From: Bacteroidota bacterium
GTDB lineage: Bacteria; Bacteroidota; Bacteroidia; Chitinophagales; Chitinophagaceae
Assembly: GCA_016868815.1 (NCBI GenBank)
Contig: VGFQ01000004.1
Location: 1 to 64,000, forward strand
Length of the DNA stretch: 64,000 nucleotides
Direction: 5' to 3'
Part shown: piece after piece, positions 52,266-59,963 of the stretch
How positions within the stretch are numbered: position 1 is the stretch's first letter
Layout: each line of letters begins with the position of its first letter
The notes under the pieces: generated by a model
Database searches by the model: none
The model's input: the letters and a program-made list of their open reading frames with translations, nothing else
What the model was told of the DNA's origin: nothing
Program-made: the position numbers and the translations under genes

Positions 52266-55102
52266 TGGGCTTCCAGCCAGTTCTGGCCGATGCCTGCCTC
52301 AGCGACCACCGGCACATGATTGGGCAGTGGTAGGGCCTGCGCCATATGTTCGATGACGAGGGTGCGCATGGTTTCCGCCTCTTCCTGAAGCACATCGAAT
52401 ACGAGTTCGTCATGTACCTGCATGATCATGCGGCTCTTCAGCCCGCGTCGCTGCATCTCTTCATGGATGCGGATCATGGCCATCTTAACCATATCGGCGG
52501 CGGAGCCCTGGATGGGTGAGTTGATGGCATTGCGTTCTGCGAAGCCACGGACGGTGAAGTTGGAGGAGTGGATGTCTCGCAGCCAACGCTTGCGGCCCAT
52601 GAGGGTCTCCACATAGCCTTTCTCCCGAGCAAAGGCGATGGTCTCTTCCATGTAGGTGCTGATGCCGGAGAATTCTTTGCGGTAGTTGTCGATGATGCCT
52701 TTGGCTTCCGTACGGCTGATGCCGAGGTTGTCTGCCAGTCCGAAGGCACCCTGTCCGTAGATGATGCCGAAGTTGACGCTCTTGGCTTTGTAGCGTTGTT
52801 CTTTGGTCACTTCTCCTTCTGGCACGCCGTAGACTTTGGCGGCTGTGGCGGTATGGATATCCTTGCCGAGGCGGAAAGCTTCGCACATGTTAGCGTCTCC
52901 GCTGATGGCGGCTACGATGCGGAGTTCTATCTGAGAATAGTCGGCCGATAGCAGCAGGTGGTTGCTGTCTCGCGGGATGAAAGCCTTTCTGATTTCTTTG
53001 CCTCGGTCGGTGCGGACCGGGATGTTTTGAAGGTTGGGGTTGTTGCTGGCCAGCCGACCTGTCACGGCGACGGCCTGTGCATAGGATGTATGGACGCGGT
53101 TCGTCTTAGGATGCAGAAGCTGTGGGAGGGCGTCTACATAGGTCGATTTAAGCTTTGTGAGCTCTCGGAATGCCAGGATGTCTTCTACGATGGGGTTGTG
53201 GTGAGCCAGTTTGAGGAGGACGTCTTCGCCGGTGGCGTACTGTCCGGTCTTCGTTTTTTTCGCCTTTGGGTCCAGTTTCAGTTTTTCAAAGAGCACTTCT
53301 CCCAACTGCCGGGGGGAGGCCAGGTTGAAGCGTACGCCGGCCGACTGAAATACCATTTCTTCAGCTGTGCGAGCTTCGCGGTCCAACTCTTTGGAATATT
53401 CTTGCAAGAATCCCACATCGATTGCCACACCTTCGAACTCCATCTTGGCCAGCACTTTGACCAATGGGTTGTCGACTTGGTAGAAGACTTTTTCGACGCC
53501 TTTCTCGGCGAGTTTCGGGAGGAAGATGTTTTTAAGCTGGAGGGTGATGTCTGCGTCCTCGCCTGCATATTCTTTTACTTTCTCAACTTCCACATCGCGC
53601 ATGGTGCCTTGTCCTTTGCCCTTTTTACCGATGAGTTCAGTGATGGAGACAGGTTCATAGCTGAGGTATTGCGCGCTGAGCAGGTCCATGGAGCGTTTCC
53701 CTTCGGGTTCGATGACATAGTGCGCGACCATGGTATCGAAGGTCTCTCCGGCCAGCTCGTATCCATGCCAGCGTAGGACGAGCATGTCGTATTTCAGGTT
53801 CTGGCCAACCCATCGGATATCGCTCCGGGCAAAGGCCGGTGCCAGGGCTGCCAGGATCTGTCGGGTGCCTTCCAGGTCGGCCGGGCAGGGAACATACCAG
53901 GCTTCGCCTGCCTTCCAGGCGAAGCTGAGTCCGACGAGGGCTGCGCGGTTGGCATCGAGGCCGGTCGTCTCGGTGTCGAAGCAAACTTCCGGCTCTGCCA
54001 TCACCGCATCGAGCAGTGACTTCAGGGCTTCCGCTCCTTCCACCATGTGATAGGCATGGGGGGTATTATCGATATTCTTCTCTGCCTTCCACTGGGTGGT
54101 TTCCGTGGGGCCTTCCTCTGTATGGTTGGTCTGTGGTGTCGTTGTGGGTGTAGAGATGGGTTGGCCGAACAGGTCTTGCTGGATGGCGGTGGGAGGCGCC
54201 CCTTTCCGGTTGGTTTCGGGGATGTTGAGTTCTTCTCCGAGGATGCGGCGGCCGAGGGTTCTGAATTCCAGTTCTCCGAAGATGCTATGAAGTGCTGTTT
54301 TGTCCATCTCCTTGACACGGAAGTCTTCTTCGTGGAACTGGACGGGTACGTCGGTGATGATGGTGGCTAGTTTTCGGGACATGACAGCAAGGTCTCTGCC
54401 ATTTCGGATCTTTTCTCCCATCGCGCCTTTGATCTGGTCGGCCTGGTCCAGTACGTTTTGCAGTGTGCTGTATTCTGCCAGTAGCTTGGCGGCGGTCTTT
54501 TCTCCGATGCCGGGGATGCCGGGGATGTTGTCGACGGCATCGCCCATGAGTCCGAGGATGTCAATCACCTGTTCGACGCGCTGGATGTTCCATTTGGCAC
54601 ATACTTCTGCGGGTCCTAGGATTTCGAAGTCGCCTCCTTGGTAAGGGGGCTTGTAGATGCGGATCTTGTCAGTGACGAGTTGCCCATAGTCTTTGTCCGG
54701 CGTGACCATAAAGACGTCGTAGCCGGCCTGTTCGGCTTGTTTGGCCAGTGTGCCGATGACGTCGTCGGCTTCGTAGCCGTCCGTCTCGAGGATGGGGATC
54801 TGAAATCCTTGCAGGATCTTTTTGATGTCGGGGATCGAGAGTAGGATGTCTTCGGGGGCTTCTTGCCGGTTTGCTTTATAGTCGGCGTAGTCGGTATGCC
54901 GCTCTGTTGGTGCTTGGGTGTCGAAGCATACGGCCATATGGGTAGGCTTCTGCTTGTGGAGGAGGTCGATGAGGGTGTTGGTGAAGCCGAATTGTGCATT
55001 GGTATTCCGCCCCTGACTGGTGATCCTGGGGTTTCGGATCAATGCGTAGTAGGCGCGGAAGATGAGTGCGAAGGCATCGAGCAGGAACAGTCTTTTCTCC
55101 AT
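52262..55102 (-). CDS. polA: DNA polymerase I with 5'-3' and 3'-5' exonuclease domains
   Basis: A 946-aa repair and Okazaki-fragment polymerase. The 5' nuclease domain covers about residues 1-290 (LFLLDAFALIFRAYYAL, GYEADDVIGTLA). The proofreading domain (about 350-540) keeps its acidic residues: FDTETTG, NLKYDMLVL and YAGEDADIT. The polymerase motifs are LLSADYSQIELRI (A), RYKAKSVNFGIIYGQG (B) and QVHDELVFD (C). Unlike Pol I of some lineages, proofreading should therefore be active. It is in an operon after an esterase gene (9-bp gap). Confidence 0.97.
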   Translation of the reverse strand: MEKRLFLLDAFALIFRAYYALIRNPRITSQGRNTNAQFGFTNTLIDLLHKQKPTHMAVCFDTQAPTERHTDYADYKANRQEAPEDILLSIPDIKKILQGFQIPILETDGYEADDVIGTLAKQAEQAGYDVFMVTPDKDYGQLVTDKIRIYKPPYQGGDFEILGPAEVCAKWNIQRVEQVIDILGLMGDAVDNIPGIPGIGEKTAAKLLAEYSTLQNVLDQADQIKGAMGEKIRNGRDLAVMSRKLATIITDVPVQFHEEDFRVKEMDKTALHSIFGELEFRTLGRRILGEELNIPETNRKGAPPTAIQQDLFGQPISTPTTTPQTNHTEEGPTETTQWKAEKNIDNTPHAYHMVEGAEALKSLLDAVMAEPEVCFDTETTGLDANRAALVGLSFAWKAGEAWYVPCPADLEGTRQILAALAPAFARSDIRWVGQNLKYDMLVLRWHGYELAGETFDTMVAHYVIEPEGKRSMDLLSAQYLSYEPVSITELIGKKGKGQGTMRDVEVEKVKEYAGEDADITLQLKNIFLPKLAEKGVEKVFYQVDNPLVKVLAKMEFEGVAIDVGFLQEYSKELDREARTAEEMVFQSAGVRFNLASPRQLGEVLFEKLKLDPKAKKTKTGQYATGEDVLLKLAHHNPIVEDILAFRELTKLKSTYVDALPQLLHPKTNRVHTSYAQAVAVTGRLASNNPNLQNIPVRTDRGKEIRKAFIPRDSNHLLLSADYSQIELRIVAAISGDANMCEAFRLGKDIHTATAAKVYGVPEGEVTKEQRYKAKSVNFGIIYGQGAFGLADNLGISRTEAKGIIDNYRKEFSGISTYMEETIAFAREKGYVETLMGRKRWLRDIHSSNFTVRGFAERNAINSPIQGSAADMVKMAMIRIHEEMQRRGLKSRMIMQVHDELVFDVLQEEAETMRTLVIEHMAQALPLPNHVPVVAEAGIGQNWLEAH

Positions 55103-55111
55103 GGGCAGTCC

Positions 55112-55840
55112 TCAGAAGTGTCGAGAGATCAGGTTGGGGAGCATGTCTCGCCAGGTGGGCCAGTCGTGGTGCCGCTCGGCACCCCAGTCTTCGAACACGT
55201 GCGGGATCGACTTGGCATGCAATACGCCTGAGAAGCGCCGGTTGGCTTCGGGGTCTTCATAGTGGCCGCTGCCCGTGGCCAGGACGATCCTGCCGCTGCG
55301 GATGCGTTCCAGCACTGTGTGGTCGGCGAGGTTTGGGATGTAATGAATGGGGGAGTTGTAATAGACCTGTTCGTCGAAGAATCCTTTGGTGTACTCGGTC
55401 AGGTCGTAGACGCCGCTCATGGAGATGGTGCCTTGCAGCAGGTCGGGTCTCTTCAGGAAGAGGTTCATCGCATGCAGTGCGCCGAAGGAGGCGCCGGCGG
55501 CATAGATCGGCGTCTCCTGGGATGTGTTGTCCCGGGCGAAAGGGACTACCTCCTGAAAGACATATTCATTGAATTGGTTGTGGCGGATGGCTTTATGGGC
55601 CGGCTCCATCTCTTGGTTCAGCCAGCTTTCGGTGTTGATGCTGTTAATTGAGAATACTTTCAGCTTGCCGCTGTCGATGAAAGGTGCCATCGCTTCGATG
55701 AGTTGGAAGCGTTCATATTCCAGGTAGTCTGCCGCTGCGGTGGGGATGAGCAGCAGCGCGTCGCCGTAATGTCCATAGACGACGATCGGCATGGCTTGTT
55801 GGAGGGCCGGACTGTACCAATGGCTGAGGACTCGCTGCAT
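55112..55840 (-). CDS. Esterase family protein (alpha/beta hydrolase, enterochelin-esterase-like)
   Basis: A 242-aa serine hydrolase. The nucleophile elbow is GASFG in IYAAGASFGALHAMNLF, with Asp candidates in the GSGHYEDPEAN region and the catalytic His probably in HDWPTWRDMLP. There is no signal peptide. It is closest to the D-type esterase family (COG4947/COG0627). It starts the operon with polA and the lipid genes. The substrate is unknown. Confidence 0.82.
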   Translation of the reverse strand: MQRVLSHWYSPALQQAMPIVVYGHYGDALLLIPTAAADYLEYERFQLIEAMAPFIDSGKLKVFSINSINTESWLNQEMEPAHKAIRHNQFNEYVFQEVVPFARDNTSQETPIYAAGASFGALHAMNLFLKRPDLLQGTISMSGVYDLTEYTKGFFDEQVYYNSPIHYIPNLADHTVLERIRSGRIVLATGSGHYEDPEANRRFSGVLHAKSIPHVFEDWGAERHHDWPTWRDMLPNLISRHF

Positions 55841-55980
55841 GCGTTCGGATTACCTGTGAAGGTAGGCAATGTCTGCATGGGGAGTGCTGCCTACCGGAAC
55901 GGTGACGGAGGTCTTGATTTTTCCTGTGTTACATAATTTTTCCCTACGGCCGTCGTTACAAAAGAGAAAAATCTTGTCCT

Positions 55981-56127
55981 ATGATACATCCTGCTTCTTA
56001 CGGTCATCGAGGCCATACTGCATGGTTCATGATTTTACTGCGCAAGCTCTTCCAGCCGGCCGACTATACCCCCATCCGGTTTTATCTGAAGTCGCGCAGG
56101 GAGCAGCACAGCCGGACGACTCTATAA
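55981..56127 (+). CDS. Candidate small protein (48 aa)
   Basis: This short ORF lies in the 381-bp gap between the divergent esterase and pxpB genes. It would encode a basic 48-aa protein beginning MIHPASYGHRGHTAWFMILL and continuing RKLFQPADYTPIRFYLKSRR. An inner ATG at residue 17 would give a 32-aa form. Upstream, TAATTTTT is a near match to the -7 box. Downstream, two hairpins, the second with a T-tract, end the unit. I recognise no family. The rest of the gap shows nothing else. Confidence 0.3.
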   Translation: MIHPASYGHRGHTAWFMILLRKLFQPADYTPIRFYLKSRREQHSRTTL

Positions 56128-56164
56128 CCTCTTCTGAACCCACAAAATGCCGCTCGGCATGCGA

Positions 56165-56187
56165 CCGCATCCATGGATGCGGTTTTT
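56165..56187 (+). terminator. Rho-independent terminator upstream of pxpB
   Basis: CCGCAT (56165-56170) pairs with ATGCGG (56177-56182), with extra pairing possible in the CCATGG loop, followed by TTTTTCTTT. A second small hairpin (ATGCCG/CGGCAT) lies just before it. It ends a plus-strand transcript in front of pxpB. Confidence 0.65.
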
Positions 56188-56221
56188 CTTTGTCCGCAGG
56201 TTTCGCGTACCTTGAAGGGAG

Positions 56222-56947
56222 ATGGAGCCTTGGCGCATCTATGCATTGGGCGACCGGGCGTTGACGGTCTCTTTCGGGGATACCTTGTCTGATCTGTTGT
56301 CGGAGACGGTCCTCTCTCTGCAGCAGGCGCTGCAAGCCGATCCTATCCCCGGGGTGGAGGAGTGTGTGCCTTCTTATGCCACGCTGACGTTGTATTATGA
56401 CCCGGCCGTCGTCCGGGCAAGTCTCCCAGGACCGCCCGGGCTCTCGGTCAGCGAGCGGCTTGCTAGCCACTTATGGCAGCGCTGCCAGCAGCCGACACCG
56501 ACCGGGTCGGCCTCTTCCCCACGGCTGGTAGAGATCCCGGTCTGTTATGAGCCTGATTTTGGGCTGGACCTGGACCTAGTGGCGGTACATGCCGGCATGA
56601 CCGTAGATGAAGTGATCGAATTGCATCTTTCCCGCACTTACCGTGTCTATCTGATCGGGTTTGTACCTGGCTTTCCCTATATGGGTGTGACAGATCCGCG
56701 TTTGGACATCCCTCGTCGCGCGGAGCCCCGTCAGCGGGTGGCGCCGGGTTCAGTGGCATTGGCCGGCCGGCAGACGGGCATCTATCCTTTGGAGACGCCG
56801 GCCGGCTGGCAGGTGATTGGTCGGACACCCTGGACGCTTTTTGACGCCAAGCGCACACCCGCCTGCTGGCTGTCTGCCGGCATGGAGGTGCGCTTCCGGC
56901 GGATAGGCCTTGAGGACTTTGCATCAACATCGCAGCCATGGCCCTGA
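56222..56947 (+). CDS. pxpB: 5-oxoprolinase subunit B (PxpB/KipI family)
   Basis: PxpB is part of the bacterial ATP-dependent 5-oxoprolinase PxpABC, which opens 5-oxoproline to glutamate. The 241-aa protein matches the KipI (AHS1) family: RIYALGDRALTVSFG at the start, VEIPVCYEPDFGLDLDLVA, YLIGFVPGFPYMGVTD, and RVAPGSVALAGRQTGIYP. A GGGAG Shine-Dalgarno lies just before the ATG. It overlaps pxpC by 10 bp. Confidence 0.93.
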   Translation: MEPWRIYALGDRALTVSFGDTLSDLLSETVLSLQQALQADPIPGVEECVPSYATLTLYYDPAVVRASLPGPPGLSVSERLASHLWQRCQQPTPTGSASSPRLVEIPVCYEPDFGLDLDLVAVHAGMTVDEVIELHLSRTYRVYLIGFVPGFPYMGVTDPRLDIPRRAEPRQRVAPGSVALAGRQTGIYPLETPAGWQVIGRTPWTLFDAKRTPACWLSAGMEVRFRRIGLEDFASTSQPWP

Positions 56948-57939
56948 GGATGGTAAAGCCTGGGTGGATGCCGGCTTTGCAGGATGCGGGCCGGAAGGGA
57001 CATCGGGCTCAGGGTATGCCCTTGTCGGGTGCCATGGACCCTGATGCCTATCGGTCTGCGAACCTATTATGCGGCAACCATCCGGATGCGGTCGCGCTGG
57101 AGCTAACCCTCCACGGAGCCTCGCTGATGGCGGAGGCGGAGGTATGGTTGGCACATGTCGGGGGTGGCAGCCTCCTGTATATCAATGATGTGCCAGCCCC
57201 GATGGGTCGTCTGCTGCGGGTGGCGCCTTTTTCGCTCCTGACCTTTCAGCCTGCTGGTCGCGGGTGCCGCTCCTATCTTGCCATGGCGGGTGGCTTTGCG
57301 GCCCAAATAGATCTGGGAAGTGGCAGTACCTATGCTCCGGCCCGACTCGGGGGGGTGCAGGGCCGCTCCCTGCAGGCCGGGGATCTGCTGACGCCGGCCG
57401 CTCCTGGACGGGTACTGACTGCTCGAACACAACTGTCCATCCCGATAGGTCCTGACGGCTGGGGGGCCGCCACCTGGGGCATGGATGTCCGCCTCGACCC
57501 AGCGACGGCTCCCGACACGGTCCGTGTGTTGGCTGGTGCTGAATGGGAGGCCTTCTCGACAGAGGCTCGGCAGGCTTTCCTGGAGGCTTCTTTTCGGGTC
57601 CATCCCGACGCCAACCGCATGGGGTATCCTCTGCAAGGCCCGGCCCTGGCGGCGCAGGGCCTCGGAAGTATGCGCTCGACGGCTGTCTGTCCGGGCACAA
57701 TACAGGTTACCCCCGGCGGCACCCCCTTTCTGCTGATGTCTGATGCCCAGACGGTCGGAGGGTATCCGCGGGTCGCTCATATCTTTTCCGCAGATCTGCC
57801 TGCCTGCGGGCAGCTGCGGCCTGGCGATGATCTTCGTTTTGTACTGGGTTCTATTTCAGAGGCAGAGGAAGCCCTTGAAGGGCGGCAACAATGGTTTCGT
57901 GGGCTAGAGGCCTCGGTTCGCTGCCGATTCGATGCATGA
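56938..57939 (+). CDS. pxpC: 5-oxoprolinase subunit C (PxpC/KipA family)
   Basis: A 333-aa protein of the KipA (AHS2) family, also annotated as biotin-dependent carboxyltransferase family. Typical segments are VKPGWMPALQDAGRKGHRAQGMPLSGAMD at the start, NRMGYPLQGPAL and TPFLLMSDAQTVGGYPRVAHI near the C-terminus. It works with PxpB as the ATP-using part of 5-oxoprolinase. It overlaps pxpB and precedes pxpA by 41 bp. Confidence 0.93.
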   Translation: MALRMVKPGWMPALQDAGRKGHRAQGMPLSGAMDPDAYRSANLLCGNHPDAVALELTLHGASLMAEAEVWLAHVGGGSLLYINDVPAPMGRLLRVAPFSLLTFQPAGRGCRSYLAMAGGFAAQIDLGSGSTYAPARLGGVQGRSLQAGDLLTPAAPGRVLTARTQLSIPIGPDGWGAATWGMDVRLDPATAPDTVRVLAGAEWEAFSTEARQAFLEASFRVHPDANRMGYPLQGPALAAQGLGSMRSTAVCPGTIQVTPGGTPFLLMSDAQTVGGYPRVAHIFSADLPACGQLRPGDDLRFVLGSISEAEEALEGRQQWFRGLEASVRCRFDA

Positions 57940-57980
57940 TGCCTGCATGCAGATTTCTTAACTTGTCGTCATAAGAGTCT

Positions 57981-58751
57981 ATGCCTCCACGTAACATCGA
58001 TATCAACGGCGACATGGGTGAAAGCCTGGGCCCCTGGCTTATGGGGCAAGATGAACTTTTGATGCCTTGGGTGACGGCTGCGAATATCGCCTGTGGAATG
58101 CATGCGGGCGATCCCGGGACGATCCAAACGACGATAGCCCTGGCCGCCGCGCATCAGGTAGCCATCGGCGCACACCCCTCCTATCCCGACCTCCTCGGCT
58201 TTGGCCGCCGTGACATGGCCCTGACCCCGGATGAAGTATATCAAACCGTACTTTATCAGACAGGCGCCTTGGGGGCCATGGCGAGGGTCGCCGGGCAGCG
58301 GCTGCATCATGTCAAGCCACATGGGGCGCTCTATAATAAGGCCGCCGTGCACGCACCGACGGCCGTGGCGGTGGTGGAGGCTGTCCATCGGCTGGATCCA
58401 GGGCTTTTCCTCTACGGACCCCCGGGCAGTGAGATGGAGCGGGCAGCCCGGAGCAGGGGACTACCCTTCTGCCGAGAGGTCTTTGCCGACCGGAGGTATC
58501 TGCCCGATGGTCGTTTGATGCCCCGCCAGCAGCCGGGCGCCGTGCTGGCATCGGTGGAAATGGTGGCGGCACAGGTGGAGCAGATCCTTCGTTTCGGATC
58601 TGTCACCTGCGCGGACGGGTCGACCATTCCGCTGGAAGGCGATACGGTTTGCGTCCATGGCGATGGGGAGCATGCGGTGGCCTTTGCCAAGGCGGTACGC
58701 CATGCCATCGAAGCAGCCGGCATGCATATAACCCCATCTCCCCGGCCATGA
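57981..58751 (+). CDS. pxpA: 5-oxoprolinase subunit A (PxpA, LamB/YcsF family)
   Basis: A 256-aa protein of the LamB/YcsF family. The start RNIDINGDMGESLGPW, then NIACGMHAGDPGTI, GAHPSYPDLLGFGRRDM and HVKPHGALYN carry the conserved Asp and His residues of the TIM-barrel hydrolase-like fold. With PxpB and PxpC it completes 5-oxoprolinase. Its stop overlaps the start of the NRAMP-type gene (ATGA). Confidence 0.94.
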   Translation: MPPRNIDINGDMGESLGPWLMGQDELLMPWVTAANIACGMHAGDPGTIQTTIALAAAHQVAIGAHPSYPDLLGFGRRDMALTPDEVYQTVLYQTGALGAMARVAGQRLHHVKPHGALYNKAAVHAPTAVAVVEAVHRLDPGLFLYGPPGSEMERAARSRGLPFCREVFADRRYLPDGRLMPRQQPGAVLASVEMVAAQVEQILRFGSVTCADGSTIPLEGDTVCVHGDGEHAVAFAKAVRHAIEAAGMHITPSPRP

Positions 58752-59932
58752 AAAAATGGATTGAAGGGCTGCGGTCTTCGCCCCTGACTGCAGCTGCGTT
58801 TCTGATGGCCACGTCGGCCATCGGTCCGGGTTTCCTCACACAAACGGCTGTCTTCACCCACCAGCTTGGTGCCAGCTTCGGGTTTGTGATCTTGCTATCG
58901 ATCCTCCTCGACGTGGGCGCCCAGGTGAACATTTGGCGCATCGTAGGGGTGAGTGGTCAGCGTGTGCAGGACCTCGCGGAGCAGGTTCTTCCAGGGGCCG
59001 GTCGGCTGCTGTCGCTCTTGGTGGTTGCCGGGGGCTTAGCCTTCAACGTAGGCAACCTGGCCGGGGCGGGCTTAGGCCTGCAAGCCCTGACGGGCATGCC
59101 CGTGACCTGGGGCGCCACCTTGAGTGCGACCCTCTCGGTATGGATCTTCCTATCGCGGGATGCCCTGGCGCGCATCGATGGCCTTGCCAAGGCCTTGGGG
59201 CTTGTGATGATCGCTTTGACGTTGTACGTCGCCTTTTCTTCGGCCCCTCCCTGGCGCTACGCCCTGCAGCGCAGTCTGGTTCCGGAGCGGGTCGATGCCC
59301 TGGCAGTCCTCACGTTGGTGGGTGGTACAGTTGGCGGCTATATCAGTTTTGCAGGGGCGCATCGCTTGCTGGATGCAGGCCGTACGGGAACCGCTGCCTT
59401 GGGAGGTGTCACACGTTCGGCGGTCTCTGCTATCCTGCTGGCATCTGTGATGCGGGGCTTGCTTTTTTTGGCTGCCTTAGGGGTTGTATCGGCCGGTGCG
59501 CGGCTGGGGGATGAGAACCCGGCGGCGGATGTGTTTCGATGGGCGACGGGCGAGGTCGGCTACCGGATCTTTGGCATGGTGATGTGGTGTGCTGCCATCA
59601 CGTCTGTGACGGGCTCTACGTATACGTCGGTCTCTTTTTTGCGGGGCCTGCATCCCTTGGTCGACCGACGGCAAGACTGGGTATGGACTGCCTTTGTCGG
59701 GATAGCCGCTTTGGTCTTTTTATGGGTGGGTCGTCCGGTCCGCACCTTGCTGGCTGTAGGCGCATTGAACGGGCTGATTTTGCCAGTCGGACTGGCCTTA
59801 CTGCTGCGGGCAGTGCATCTGAGGCACATCGCGGGTGGTTACCGGCATCCGGTCTGGCTGACAGCGGTTGGGATGGCTGTGGTGGCTGCCACGCTTTGGA
59901 TGGCTTTCCGGGCCTTGGCAGTCTGGTTCTGA
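58748..59932 (+). CDS. NRAMP family transporter (YcsG-like)
   Basis: A 394-aa polytopic membrane protein from the ATG at 58748, overlapping pxpA. It has about eleven hydrophobic segments and the NRAMP pattern FLMATSAIGPGFLTQTAVF in the first helix, where metal-transporting members carry DPGN. That motif is absent here (IGPGF), which argues against Mn/Fe transport. B. subtilis has an equivalent gene (ycsG) in its ycsF-kip operon, so a role in 5-oxoproline uptake is a reasonable inference. Confidence 0.85.
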   Translation: MKKWIEGLRSSPLTAAAFLMATSAIGPGFLTQTAVFTHQLGASFGFVILLSILLDVGAQVNIWRIVGVSGQRVQDLAEQVLPGAGRLLSLLVVAGGLAFNVGNLAGAGLGLQALTGMPVTWGATLSATLSVWIFLSRDALARIDGLAKALGLVMIALTLYVAFSSAPPWRYALQRSLVPERVDALAVLTLVGGTVGGYISFAGAHRLLDAGRTGTAALGGVTRSAVSAILLASVMRGLLFLAALGVVSAGARLGDENPAADVFRWATGEVGYRIFGMVMWCAAITSVTGSTYTSVSFLRGLHPLVDRRQDWVWTAFVGIAALVFLWVGRPVRTLLAVGALNGLILPVGLALLLRAVHLRHIAGGYRHPVWLTAVGMAVVAATLWMAFRALAVWF

Positions 59933-59963
59933 AGGGTTGGGAGTCCGCTGTCTGTCAGCCGGC

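Noticed and set aside
52958..53776. 272-aa plus-strand ORF over polA
   Set aside because: Antisense to the polymerase and exonuclease domains of polA, whose motifs are intact.
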